A DNA stretch of 39,578 nt. Origin: Deferribacteraceae bacterium (GTDB lineage: Bacteria > Chrysiogenota > Deferribacteres > Deferribacterales > JAISNW01). Of this stretch, positions 7,355 to 16,456 are shown one piece after another. A program made the position numbers and the translations under genes. Below the pieces are notes generated by a model. That model worked only from the letters and a program-made list of their open reading frames with translations, was not told the DNA's origin and did not search any database. Positions within the stretch are counted from its first letter, which is position 1; every line of letters begins with the position of its first letter. The DNA lies in contig JAIRQX010000089.1 in NCBI GenBank assembly GCA_031256375.1, positions 1 through 39,578 of the forward strand. The letters run 5' to 3'.

Positions 7355-9895
7355 ATGAATCTGATTGAAATCCCTGTCAAAATAAAGTTGCCTGAGAAAC
7401 TTTCACATTTGCTGGATATTGCGTATAATCTGATGTGGTGTTGGAGTACTGACGCTCTTGAATTGTTTGAAAGCATTAACCCTACTGTTTGGACAGAATC
7501 CAAACACAACCCGATAGAGGTTCTCTCTTCGCTTAACGATGCAACGTGCAAAAAACTTATGAACGATACCCTTTTTATGTCGTCCCTTGCAAATGTGTAC
7601 AGAATGCAAAAGGAATATATGGAAAGACCGCGTTGGTTCGGTTCAAAATTCCCAAAAGAAAAAGACTTTCTGGTAGGTTATTTTTCACTGGAATATGGTT
7701 TGCATGAGTCTCTGCCTCTGTATGCGGGCGGTTTGGGCATACTGTCAGGCGATCATTGCAAATCCGCCAGCGATGTTGGTCTCCCTTTTGTCGCGGTTGG
7801 TCTTTTATACAGATGTGGATATTTTCACCAATATACAAATTCTGATGGCTGGCAACAGGAAAGTTACGGGTATAACCAGTTTTACAGTATGCCCATTAAA
7901 CCGGTATATAACGATAAAGGGGAAGAGGTAATTGTTGAACTTCCAATGTGTGACAGACTGCTGAAGATTAAGGTATGGAAACTCACTATCGGTTTAATAA
8001 ACCTTATGCTTTTAGACACCGATTTATCCAACAATCATCCCGAAGACAGGGAGATTACAAGCAAACTTTACTCCGGCGACACAAATATGCGCATACGTCA
8101 GGAGATAGTGCTGGGGATCGGCGGAGTTAAAGCTCTGAAAGCCTGTGGGCTGAATCCGACAGTTTTTCACCTTAACGAAGGGCATCCAGCTTTTGTAGGA
8201 TTTGCCAGAATAGGTCAATTTTTGTCCGAAGGGGTTGAACAGAGAAGAGCCGTAGAGATTGTACGTAAAAGTACGCTTTTTACGACTCATACGCCGGTAC
8301 CTGCAGGGTTTGATGTGTTTAATGCCGATCAAATGCGTAAATATTTAGAACCTATTTGTAGACCGTATGGACTGAATTTAAACCAGATAATGGCAATCGG
8401 TAAAGCTAATCCGTTTGATGAGAAAGAGCCTTTCTCCATGGCGCTTGCCGCTATGCGTATGTCAACGTACCGCAACGGCGTCAGTGACCTTCACGGAGAT
8501 GTAAGCCGTAAAATGTTTCATTATCTGTGGGTGCAGTCATTGGAGTCACATGTGCCTATAGGTCATGTGACAAACGGAATACATCTGCCTAGCTTTATTA
8601 ACCCTGAATTTAAGCGTGTGCTGTATCATTATTTGTCGGATAACTGGTACAAAAAACCACAGGATTTGAATCTGTGGGAGAAAGTAAGAGATATTCCCGC
8701 GGGTGTACTATTTGATACAAAACGCCGTCTGCGTGAAAAATTGGTCAACTTTGCAAGGAAGCGCCTTAAAGAGCAACTTCTGAGCAAAGGGGGCAGCACA
8801 ACGGAGCTGCTTGAGGTTGAAGATGTTTTGCGACCGGATGTGCTAACCATAGGGTTTGCCCGAAGGTTCGCCACCTACAAGCGCGCTTTCCTTTTCTTTT
8901 CCGACGAAGAGCGTCTGCGTAAAATTCTTTTGAATCCTGAGCGCCCCGTTCAGATAATCATTGCCGGTAAAGCGCATCCCCATGATAACGAGGGGAAAGA
9001 TTTCATAAGACGTATAATTCAAACCGCGCGCAAACCTGAGTTACGCAAAAATATAGTTTTTATTGAAGATTACGATATAGAGATTGCCCGTTACATAACA
9101 AGCGGTTCTGATATTTGGCTCAATACGCCGCGCAGACCGATGGAGGCGAGCGGTACTTCGGGGATGAAAGCCGCATGTAACGCAACTCTTAACTTTTCAG
9201 TTCTTGATGGCTGGTGGGTTGAAGGGTTCAACGGTGAAAACGGCTGGAGTGTTGGCGCCGGTGAAGACTATATGGATCATGCCTATCAGGATTATGTTGA
9301 AAGCCATGACCTTTACAATAAACTGGAGCAGGAGATTGTGCCGCTCTTCTATACAAAGGCGAGAAGCGGTTTGCCTGAAGGTTGGGTATCAATGATGAAA
9401 TCTACCCTGACTACCCTGCCTCCGTTTTTCAACTCTACCCGTATGTTGATGGAATATACGGAAAACTACTATATGCCGCTGCACAATCTGAGAAAATCGT
9501 TTGAAAAGGATGATAATGCAAACCAATACTTCAAGTGGTACGACAGTATAATTGCCCAGTGGGACAGTGTAACTGTAAGCAATGCTAAGGTGGATGCAAA
9601 AACCTCAACAATGGGTGACCAAGTGACAAGCTCTGTTCATGTAAACATAGGCGCCCTCCGTTTTGAAGATGTTGCCGTTTACACCGTGATTGAATATGAC
9701 GGTGATTCAAATACTCTGAAAGATCCTAACTTTCTGCCTATGAAACACGGGGAAAAAGCTGCTGACGGTTCCGTAACATACCAATGCGATTTTACCCTTT
9801 CAAGGGCTGGCAGGTTAAAGGTTACGTTTGCAGTGGTTCCCGCTCATCCGTTTGTTGCGCATATGTTTGAGTTAAATAAAGTTAAATGGGGTTAA
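7355..9895 (+). CDS. glgP: Alpha-glucan (glycogen/maltodextrin) phosphorylase, GT35
   Basis: The enzyme releases glucose-1-phosphate from alpha-1,4-glucans with pyridoxal phosphate as cofactor. The 846 residues begin with a DUF3417 N-terminal domain (LLDIAYNLMWCWSTDALELF), followed by the phosphorylase core: YFSLEYGLHESLPLYAGGLG, HLNEGHPAF and FATYKRAFLF. The cofactor-binding segment is EASGTSGMKAACNATLNFS, with Lys605 as the likely Schiff-base lysine. Length and DUF3417 place it in the bacterial/archaeal alpha-glucan phosphorylase branch rather than the E. coli GlgP branch. GGAGG (7344-7348) sits six bases before ATG. The 117-base gap upstream is A/T-rich and should hold the promoter, but no box pair is convincing. 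No other glycogen gene is nearby. Confidence 0.95.
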   Translation: MNLIEIPVKIKLPEKLSHLLDIAYNLMWCWSTDALELFESINPTVWTESKHNPIEVLSSLNDATCKKLMNDTLFMSSLANVYRMQKEYMERPRWFGSKFPKEKDFLVGYFSLEYGLHESLPLYAGGLGILSGDHCKSASDVGLPFVAVGLLYRCGYFHQYTNSDGWQQESYGYNQFYSMPIKPVYNDKGEEVIVELPMCDRLLKIKVWKLTIGLINLMLLDTDLSNNHPEDREITSKLYSGDTNMRIRQEIVLGIGGVKALKACGLNPTVFHLNEGHPAFVGFARIGQFLSEGVEQRRAVEIVRKSTLFTTHTPVPAGFDVFNADQMRKYLEPICRPYGLNLNQIMAIGKANPFDEKEPFSMALAAMRMSTYRNGVSDLHGDVSRKMFHYLWVQSLESHVPIGHVTNGIHLPSFINPEFKRVLYHYLSDNWYKKPQDLNLWEKVRDIPAGVLFDTKRRLREKLVNFARKRLKEQLLSKGGSTTELLEVEDVLRPDVLTIGFARRFATYKRAFLFFSDEERLRKILLNPERPVQIIIAGKAHPHDNEGKDFIRRIIQTARKPELRKNIVFIEDYDIEIARYITSGSDIWLNTPRRPMEASGTSGMKAACNATLNFSVLDGWWVEGFNGENGWSVGAGEDYMDHAYQDYVESHDLYNKLEQEIVPLFYTKARSGLPEGWVSMMKSTLTTLPPFFNSTRMLMEYTENYYMPLHNLRKSFEKDDNANQYFKWYDSIIAQWDSVTVSNAKVDAKTSTMGDQVTSSVHVNIGALRFEDVAVYTVIEYDGDSNTLKDPNFLPMKHGEKAADGSVTYQCDFTLSRAGRLKVTFAVVPAHPFVAHMFELNKVKWG

Positions 9896-10428
9896 ACTCT
9901 CTAAATGACATAGAGTATTATCTGCCACATTCTACAACCTGTTTTGTATGCGGCGAAGCCAATGAGATCGGTTTGAAATGCAGATTTTTTGCGGATGAGC
10001 ATGGTCATGTTCATCTGAACCCTGTGGTGGACAGGCGTTATTCGGGATTTATGGATGTTGTTCACGGCGGAATACAATCTGCTATGTTGGACGAAGCGAT
10101 GGGTTGGTGCGGGGTTATACAGGGTGATTCGGAGGAGTTTTTTTTCACACGGGAGATGACTTTAAAGTTCCGTAAAAGCGTACGCCCTATGACGCCGCTA
10201 TTTATAGAAACCTCGCTGATTGATTCCAAACGCGGCATAGCCTTCACCGAGGGGGAGATAAGGGACGATTCCGGCGCTGTATTGACGCTTGCAAGCGGTG
10301 TTTTTGCGCCAATACCAAAAGAAAAGATGGCGGAAACGCAAAATGCCCTGCTTTTCATAGACGATGGCAGATTATACCATGAAAAAGCCATGCGTATATG
10401 CAAACCAAAACCCGGTAAAAAGGGTTGA
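9886..10428 (+). CDS. PaaI-like hotdog-fold thioesterase
   Basis: This 180-residue hotdog-fold protein has the family signature VVHGGIQSAMLDEAMGW (His60-Gly-Gly, then a conserved acidic residue on the long helix), as in PaaI/YbgC-type acyl-CoA thioesterases. It opens with TTCFVCGEANEIGL, a Cys-x-x-Cys segment common in one subgroup and possibly metal-related. The substrate cannot be predicted. Its ATG lies inside the last codons of glgP (10-base overlap), so the two are translationally coupled; a functional link between glucan breakdown and acyl-CoA hydrolysis is not obvious. Confidence 0.85.
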   Translation: MGLNSLNDIEYYLPHSTTCFVCGEANEIGLKCRFFADEHGHVHLNPVVDRRYSGFMDVVHGGIQSAMLDEAMGWCGVIQGDSEEFFFTREMTLKFRKSVRPMTPLFIETSLIDSKRGIAFTEGEIRDDSGAVLTLASGVFAPIPKEKMAETQNALLFIDDGRLYHEKAMRICKPKPGKKG

Positions 10429-10449
10429 ACAGGAGTATTGTAAGTTAAT

Positions 10450-11451
10450 ATGGCGTATAAAAACGACAAAGAGTACATTGAAAACGGATTTTCACTGAAG
10501 AAAATGTTAAACCTGACTTTTAATTTTACAGTTAAAAGTGTTTTACTGATCGGTGTTATAATAATAGCGGTAATTATGGGAAAAACCTGTTTTTACATAG
10601 TGTCGCCATCAGAAGAGGCTGTAATAAAGCGTTTTGGTAAAGTAATTGATGTAACGGCTCCCGGTCCGCACTTTAAGCTCCCAAACCCCATAGAAACTGT
10701 AAACAAAGCAAAAGTAACTGAAATTCACCAAATGGAGATTGGTTACAGGAGCCAGAGCGGTATAGAAAAAGTTGTGGAAAACGAATCGCTGATGCTTACC
10801 GGGGATGAAAATATCATTAGTATTGATCTTGTTGTGCAGTATCAGATAAAGGATATAGTGGAATACCTTTTCATACTTCAGGATGTGGAGATGACGATCC
10901 AGCTTGCGGCAGAAGCAACTATACGTGAAGTTGCAGGGAAAGCGAATATTGATGACATCTTAACCACAGGGAAAGAGCAGGTACAGGAAGATACAAAGCA
11001 GCTTTTGCAAGAAATTCTTGATAACTATAGAGCCGGTGTTCGCATAGTAGCTGTGGAATTACAGGATATAGAACCTCCGGCGCCTGTTATGGGTGCATTT
11101 CAGGATGTCGCGTCAGCAAGAGAAGATAAGAACAAGTTTATAAATGAAGCTCAGGCGTATGAGAATCAAAAAATTCCTATGGCGAGGGCGCAAGCCGCCA
11201 CAGTGCTTCTTGAAGCGGAAAGCTACAAAGCTACTGTATTAGGGCGAGCGGAGGGCGAGGCGGAGCGGTTTATGCAGGTTTATGAAAGCTACCGCAAAGC
11301 GCCCGATGTTACCAGAAAGAGGATGTATCTTGAGGCAGTGACCAGTATAATCGCAAATTCAGAGGTGATAGTTGTTGATGATTCCGTGAAAAACCTTAAT
11401 CTTTTTTCCGGTATGGAGCGGCTTATTCCGGCTGCGGGAGCTGGCAAATGA
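10450..11451 (+). CDS. hflK: HflK-like band-7/SPFH membrane protein
   Basis: HflK and HflC form an inner-membrane SPFH complex that surrounds and modulates the FtsH protease. The 333 residues have one N-terminal membrane helix (about 28-50), the band-7 start YIVSPSEEAVIKRFGKVI, the SPFH domain (about 50-215), and an alanine-rich coiled coil (EAQAYENQKIPMARAQAATV). It lacks the Gly-rich N-terminal leader of E. coli HflK. An in-frame stop nine bases upstream forces the start at ATG10450; AGGAG is rather far away (15 bases). The hflC start overlaps its last codon by four bases. Confidence 0.92.
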   Translation: MAYKNDKEYIENGFSLKKMLNLTFNFTVKSVLLIGVIIIAVIMGKTCFYIVSPSEEAVIKRFGKVIDVTAPGPHFKLPNPIETVNKAKVTEIHQMEIGYRSQSGIEKVVENESLMLTGDENIISIDLVVQYQIKDIVEYLFILQDVEMTIQLAAEATIREVAGKANIDDILTTGKEQVQEDTKQLLQEILDNYRAGVRIVAVELQDIEPPAPVMGAFQDVASAREDKNKFINEAQAYENQKIPMARAQAATVLLEAESYKATVLGRAEGEAERFMQVYESYRKAPDVTRKRMYLEAVTSIIANSEVIVVDDSVKNLNLFSGMERLIPAAGAGK

Positions 11452-12296
11452 AAAAAATAACAGTTATACTTCTTTTTTTCGTTGCGGTTATACTTTTTGC
11501 CTCCTGCTATGCCGTAGATAACACTGAATCCGTAATAATAATACGTCTGGGCGAACCTGTACGGGTTGTTGATATGCCCGGTCTGCATATTAAAATACCC
11601 TTTATTGAATCAGCAGTATCAATTACAAACAGGATATTATATTCCACCTCTCAGCCGTCACAGGTGATTACAAAAGATAAAAAATCAATACTGATTGATT
11701 ATTATTGCCAATGGAAAGTTTTGGATCCGTTACAGCTTTACAAAAGTGTACGTAACGAGATCGGGGCAATGAAACGCCTTGAAAATATAATATATTCCGG
11801 AATGCGTATGGAATTGCCAAAACATGACCTTGTTGAGATCATAAACGCTAACCGCCGCACTATTATGACCAATGTGACTGAGGCTGCCGGAATTAAAGCA
11901 AAAACAGAACTGGGAATAGAGATAATAGATATACGCCTGAAACGCGCAGATCTGCCTAAAGAGAATGAAAATAATATCTTTGCGCGTATGATAACTGAAA
12001 GGGAACGTATAGCTAAACAGTACCGTTCTGAAGGGCAAGAGGAGGCCCAGAAAATAAGGGCAAAAACTGATACCGAAGTTGCTGTCATGCTTGCGGAAGC
12101 GGAGAAAAATGCGCAGATACTTCGGGGTAAGGCGGATGCGGAGGCTATAGCGTTATATGCAAAGGCTTTCAGCTCTGATCCTTCGTTTTATGAGTTTAAT
12201 AAAATTATCGGTTTTTACAGCGACAGCAAACATCCGATGAAAATTATAATCAGCACGGATTCAAAGATGTTTAAACTTTTAAAAGATAATAAATAG
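11448..12296 (+). CDS. hflC: HflC-like band-7/SPFH membrane protein
   Basis: This 282-residue partner of HflK has an N-terminal membrane helix (about 4-22, with a Cys at residue 20 in ASCYAVDNTE) and the band-7 domain (ESVIIIRLGEPVRVVD...GLHIKIPFIE). A long helical region follows (ITERERIAKQYRSEGQEEAQ), typical of HflC, then a conserved tail (FYEFNKIIGFYSDS). It overlaps hflK by the ATGA at 11448-11451. The ASC segment could be read as a lipobox-like end, but HflC proteins are normally signal-anchored, so I do not call it a lipoprotein. Confidence 0.92.
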   Translation: MKKITVILLFFVAVILFASCYAVDNTESVIIIRLGEPVRVVDMPGLHIKIPFIESAVSITNRILYSTSQPSQVITKDKKSILIDYYCQWKVLDPLQLYKSVRNEIGAMKRLENIIYSGMRMELPKHDLVEIINANRRTIMTNVTEAAGIKAKTELGIEIIDIRLKRADLPKENENNIFARMITERERIAKQYRSEGQEEAQKIRAKTDTEVAVMLAEAEKNAQILRGKADAEAIALYAKAFSSDPSFYEFNKIIGFYSDSKHPMKIIISTDSKMFKLLKDNK

Positions 12297-12308
12297 GTTT
12301 TTAACCTA
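12294..12308 (+). terminator. Short hairpin at end of hflKC, possible weak terminator
   Basis: TAGGTT/AACCTA form a 6-bp stem with a 3-base loop, beginning at the hflC stop codon. It is A/T-rich and is followed by a mixed A/T stretch rather than a clean U-tract, so termination would be weak. Confidence 0.3.
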
Positions 12309-12346
12309 ATCATAAAATAATATTTTGCGTTTGCATAAATTATGAA

Positions 12347-13624
12347 ATGGGAAATAATATGAGCTTATTTGACGATGCCAAAAAAGTTATACCCGGCGGT
12401 GTAAACAGCCCTGTAAGGGCATTTGCTTCTGTAGGCGGCGAGCCTTACTTTGTTGAAAGAGGCTACGGTTCAAAGGTGGTAGACACAAACGGAAAAGAGT
12501 ATATAGATTACGTTTGTTCATGGGGACCTCTGATACTGGGACACTGCGATCAGGACGTAATCAGGGCGGTTAAGGAGTGTGCCGATAAAGGTACAAGCTA
12601 CGGCGCGCCCACTGTCAGGGAGACCAAACTTGCGGAACTGATTACAGAGATGATCCCTTCAATAGAGATGGTTAGGATGGTAAACTCCGGCACGGAAGCG
12701 GTAATGAGCGCTATCCGTCTGGCACGTGGTTTCACTAACCGTGATATGATAATTAAATTTGAAGGCTGTTATCATGGGCATTCTGACGGTCTGCTTGTAA
12801 AAGCGGGAAGCGGGCTTCTTACTTTCGGCGCGCCGTCCAGTCCGGGTGTTCCCGTCAGCATAGCGGGCAATACGCTTATAGCCCAATACAACGATATATC
12901 AACTGTTGATAAGTTGTTTCTTGAGTATCCGGGCAAGATTGCCTGTGTGATTGTTGAGCCTGTCGCCGCAAACATGGGGGTTGTGCCGCCGGAAGACAAT
13001 TTCCTGCAAAAGCTCAAAACAAGCTGCGAAAGGGAAGGGGCGCTTCTGATATTTGACGAAATAATTACCGGTTTTCGCCTTTCTCTTTCAGGCGCACAGG
13101 GATACTATGGAGTAACGCCTGATATTACCGCATTGGGAAAGATAATCGGCGGCGGTCTCCCTGTAGCTGCATACGGTGGGCGCAGAGAGATTATGAAACT
13201 TGTGTCCCCATCCGGCAGTGTTTATCAGGCGGGAACCCTTTCAGGCAATCCGCTTGCGATGGCTGCGGGAATAGCAACTTTGGAAAAGCTTAAAACACCC
13301 GGGTTTTATAAAAAACTTAAGGAAAAATCAGACTATCTCCGGTGCGGCATGGACGAAAATATGTCAAAACTGGGGTTAAAATACACGCTGAACAGCATAG
13401 AATCTTTGTCGTGCCTGTTTTTTACGGAACACAAGGTTGACAGCTATCAGACAGCTATATCCGCAGATACAAAAATATATGCAAAATATTTTCACGGGAT
13501 GCTTGAACGCGGAATAGCTCTTGCGCCGGCGCAGTTTGAAGCAATGTTTGTATCCGCCGCCCACACTGACGCCGATCTGGATACCACCATTAAAGCGCAT
13601 TATGAAACGCTAAAAAATCTTTAA
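12347..13624 (+). CDS. hemL: Glutamate-1-semialdehyde 2,1-aminomutase
   Basis: HemL converts glutamate-1-semialdehyde to 5-aminolevulinate, the precursor of haem and other tetrapyrroles, with pyridoxamine/pyridoxal phosphate. Length is 425 residues, as in E. coli (426). Hallmarks are IPGGVNSPVRAF, NSGTEAVMSAIRLARG, FEGCYHGHSD, FDEIITGFR and ALGKIIGGGLPVAAYGG, whose lysine (265 counted from this start) binds the cofactor. Two in-frame ATGs compete: 12347 gives the family-typical length, while 12359 has GGGA (12349-12352) six bases ahead. It stands about 50 bases after hflC. No other haem gene is adjacent. Confidence 0.96.
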   Translation: MGNNMSLFDDAKKVIPGGVNSPVRAFASVGGEPYFVERGYGSKVVDTNGKEYIDYVCSWGPLILGHCDQDVIRAVKECADKGTSYGAPTVRETKLAELITEMIPSIEMVRMVNSGTEAVMSAIRLARGFTNRDMIIKFEGCYHGHSDGLLVKAGSGLLTFGAPSSPGVPVSIAGNTLIAQYNDISTVDKLFLEYPGKIACVIVEPVAANMGVVPPEDNFLQKLKTSCEREGALLIFDEIITGFRLSLSGAQGYYGVTPDITALGKIIGGGLPVAAYGGRREIMKLVSPSGSVYQAGTLSGNPLAMAAGIATLEKLKTPGFYKKLKEKSDYLRCGMDENMSKLGLKYTLNSIESLSCLFFTEHKVDSYQTAISADTKIYAKYFHGMLERGIALAPAQFEAMFVSAAHTDADLDTTIKAHYETLKNL

Positions 13625-13634
13625 TGTATATTTT

Positions 13635-13910
13635 ATGAGTGATGACAACGATCAAGAAAAAAACCGTTATACCTTACTTTTCAGCAAGGAAATGCGTCCT
13701 ATGCTTGCCGCTTCAAGTATAGGGATGGTTTTTGTAGTGAGCATAGTCATCGGCGCCTTTATGGGGGTGTGGATTGATGGTAAACTTTCTACAAAGCCTT
13801 GGTTCACGCTCTTTTTTCTGGGAATAGGCATAGCCTCTGGGATTAAAAATGCTTACTACTTTATAAAAAAATCGGGGGCTCTGGAAAAGGCTGAAACAGA
13901 GAAAGAGTAG
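13635..13910 (+). CDS. AtpZ/AtpI family small membrane protein
   Basis: This 91-residue protein has a polar N-terminus, then two membrane helices (about 27-47 and 53-73) with a conserved Gly-rich first helix and a WIDG turn, and a charged tail. This is the pattern of AtpZ/AtpI proteins that assist F-type ATP synthase assembly or bind Mg/Ca in its vicinity. Such genes normally stand just ahead of atpB, but here the next gene is hom, so the ATP synthase operon is either elsewhere or has been separated from it. It starts 10 bases after hemL. Confidence 0.75.
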   Translation: MSDDNDQEKNRYTLLFSKEMRPMLAASSIGMVFVVSIVIGAFMGVWIDGKLSTKPWFTLFFLGIGIASGIKNAYYFIKKSGALEKAETEKE

Positions 13911-13982
13911 TGTGTCAAATCCACATAAACATGGGCATAAATTATTTAAACAGCCTATTGCGGGTTATACGGAGTAAAAATT

Positions 13983-15290
13983 ATGAATAAGGTTAACGTT
14001 GGCATTATAGGTTACGGTGTTGTGGGGAAGGGTACAGTTGATACCTTGGTTCAGAATAAAGAAACGATACGTCTTAAAACAGGGATAGAGATCAACCTTA
14101 TGGGGGTTGCAGATTTAGCCTTTAAAGGGAAATCGCCGCTTCCTTTCACGCAGATTACCGCAACCGACGGTATGGAGCTTATAAATAATCCTGATATTCA
14201 TATAATTGTAGAGCTTATCGGCGGGTATGATCACTCTAAAAGGTTTATTACCGCGGCAATTAACAATGGCAAACACATTGTTACCGCAAATAAAGCGCTT
14301 CTTGCCGTTCACGGCAAAGAGATATTTACCTTGGCAAAAGAAAAAGGGGTGGAAGTTGAATTTGAGGCAAGCGTTGGCGGCGGTATCCCCATAATCAAGG
14401 TTATTAAAGAAGACCTTGTAGCGAACAATATCAGTGAGATTAACGCGATTATAAACGGTACGGCAAACTACATACTTAGTTGTATGACAAATGAAGGGCA
14501 GGATTATGCTTTGGTTCTAAAAGACGCTCAAAAACTGGGTTACGCGGAAGCCAATCCCAGCTTTGATGTGGATGGGATTGATTCCGCTCATAAGATAACG
14601 CTTCTGTCATCTATTGCGTTCGGAACATGGGTGGATTTTAATAAAGTCTATACAGAGGGGATAACACGCATATCAGCTGTGGATATTGATTTTGCCAAAG
14701 AGTTGGGGTGTACTATAAAATTGTTGGCAATAGCCAAAAAAAACGGAGATGAAATTGAAGTTCGCGTACACCCCACAATGATTCCGAATCACTATCAGCT
14801 CGCTTCGGTTAACGGTGTTTTTAACGCTGTACAGATTCATGGAGATATTGTTGGCAACACACTACATTACGGGCGCGGCGCAGGCGGGATGCCTACAGGC
14901 AGCGCAATTACTTCGGATATAGTCAATATTGCGCGAAATATTGTGAATAAAACTATTGACAGAGTTCCGGCGCTGGGGTTTGAACAACCGCTGGAAGAAA
15001 GGTACCGGATGAAAAGTATTAAAGATGTTGTATCCTCCTTTTATATGCGTTTTATGGCAGCGGATCTCCCGGGGGTGCTTTCATCTATAGCGGGAATACT
15101 AGCCAAAAATAATATAAGTATAAGAAGCGCGCTGCAAAGAGGGTTACAGCCTAAAGACGAAAATGTCCCTCTTGTTTTTCTGACGCATGAAACCACAGCC
15201 AGACAGATTGACAGCGCCGTAAAAGAGATAGATAACATGGATTTGGTATCTGACAAAACTGTAATAATTCGTGTTGAAGGCATAGAATAA
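13983..15290 (+). CDS. hom: Homoserine dehydrogenase with C-terminal ACT domain
   Basis: It reduces aspartate-4-semialdehyde to homoserine with NAD(P)H, the branch point to threonine and methionine. The 435 residues comprise an N-terminal Rossmann domain (VGIIGYGVVGKGTVD), the catalytic/dimer region (TANKALLA, EFEASVGGGIPIIK, INGTANYILSCM, GYAEANPSFDVDGIDSAHK) and a C-terminal ACT domain (from about residue 353), expected to sense threonine. CGGAG lies nine bases before ATG. It heads a run of hom, apgM-like, lysC, cimA and argA genes with gaps of at most 7 bases or overlaps, probably one operon. Confidence 0.97.
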   Translation: MNKVNVGIIGYGVVGKGTVDTLVQNKETIRLKTGIEINLMGVADLAFKGKSPLPFTQITATDGMELINNPDIHIIVELIGGYDHSKRFITAAINNGKHIVTANKALLAVHGKEIFTLAKEKGVEVEFEASVGGGIPIIKVIKEDLVANNISEINAIINGTANYILSCMTNEGQDYALVLKDAQKLGYAEANPSFDVDGIDSAHKITLLSSIAFGTWVDFNKVYTEGITRISAVDIDFAKELGCTIKLLAIAKKNGDEIEVRVHPTMIPNHYQLASVNGVFNAVQIHGDIVGNTLHYGRGAGGMPTGSAITSDIVNIARNIVNKTIDRVPALGFEQPLEERYRMKSIKDVVSSFYMRFMAADLPGVLSSIAGILAKNNISIRSALQRGLQPKDENVPLVFLTHETTARQIDSAVKEIDNMDLVSDKTVIIRVEGIE

Positions 15291-15294
15291 ATTT

Positions 15295-16449
15295 ATGAAA
15301 TATTTGGTTTTGCTATGCGACGGTATGAGCGATGAGCGTCAGCCTTCTCTGAATAACAAGACTGTTATAGAATATGCAAAAACCCCTAACATGGACAAAT
15401 TAGCAAAAGAAGGTGTGTGTGGCTTTGTCTGCACTGTTCCGGAAGGGTTTCCGCCCGGCAGCGATATATGCAATCTTTCCGTGTTCGGCTATGATCCGCG
15501 TAAATATTATACTGGACGCAGTCCGCTTGAAGCGGTAAGTATGGGGATCAATCTTGGTGCGGACGACATGGCGTTCCGCTGCAATCTGGTGTCGCTTTCG
15601 CCGGATGGCGCTGTGATGGAAGATTTCAGCGCTCACCACATAGACAGCAAAAGCGCCGGAATTGTTATAGAACGTCTTAATAAACTGTTTGCGGGAAGCA
15701 ATATTGAATTTTATCAGGGATTAAGCTACCGGAACCTCGCCGTTGTGCGCAATATGAATATTAACGCGGATACCACGCCTCCGCATGATATATCCGGGAG
15801 GGAGATAGCGGAATATATCCCTAAAGGTAAAGATGGCGGTTTTGTTTGTGATATTATGAAAAAAGCCGCTCAAGTATTTGATAATGAAACAGGGAAAGCA
15901 AATTCCGTATGGTTTTGGGGGCAGGGGAAACGTCCTTTGATGCCGCTGTACAAAGATTTATACGGTTTAAACGGCGCAGTTATTGCCGCTGTTGATCTCA
16001 TAAAAGGGATTGGTCTGTGCGCCGGAATGGAACTTATAGAAGTACCCGGCGTAACGGGTTTTATTGATACAAACTTTGAAGGGAAAGCCTCTTATGCTGT
16101 TGATGCGCTGAAAAATAAGGACTATGTGTTCATACATGTTGAAGCGCCGGACGAGGCGGGGCATATGGGAAGTCTTGAGCATAAGATTGCCGCGGCGGAA
16201 AAGATAGATTCCGTTATGCTTCCGGTAATTACAGAAGGGTTAAGACAGTTTGGCGATCACCGGATTCTGATGATGCCGGATCATCCCACGCCGGTCAGAA
16301 TTAAAACGCACGCAGCCTCTCCGGTGCCAGCCGTTATTTGCGGAACCGGTATTGAGCCTGACGCAAACACTGCGTACAGCGAGTTTATAACGCCGTCATT
16401 TACAATAAAAGATGGTTACAAAATAATGGAAATGTTTTTAAAGAAATAG
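15295..16449 (+). CDS. ApgM-family (phosphoglycerate-mutase-like) protein, probable homoserine kinase
   Basis: This 384-residue member of the alkaline-phosphatase-like superfamily is related to archaeal-type cofactor-independent phosphoglycerate mutase. Metal and catalytic motifs include CDGMSD (9-13), GSDICNLSVFGYDP with the likely catalytic Ser56, and HVEAPDEAGHMG. The C-terminal PDHPTPV replaces the usual GDHSTP. A subfamily of these proteins sits in threonine operons of bacteria without ThrB and has been proposed as an alternative homoserine kinase. Here it lies four bases after hom and seven bases before lysC, which supports that role; no classical GHMP homoserine kinase is in the window. 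A glycolytic mutase activity remains possible. Confidence 0.85.
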   Translation: MKYLVLLCDGMSDERQPSLNNKTVIEYAKTPNMDKLAKEGVCGFVCTVPEGFPPGSDICNLSVFGYDPRKYYTGRSPLEAVSMGINLGADDMAFRCNLVSLSPDGAVMEDFSAHHIDSKSAGIVIERLNKLFAGSNIEFYQGLSYRNLAVVRNMNINADTTPPHDISGREIAEYIPKGKDGGFVCDIMKKAAQVFDNETGKANSVWFWGQGKRPLMPLYKDLYGLNGAVIAAVDLIKGIGLCAGMELIEVPGVTGFIDTNFEGKASYAVDALKNKDYVFIHVEAPDEAGHMGSLEHKIAAAEKIDSVMLPVITEGLRQFGDHRILMMPDHPTPVRIKTHAASPVPAVICGTGIEPDANTAYSEFITPSFTIKDGYKIMEMFLKK

Positions 16450-16456
16450 GTGTTGT

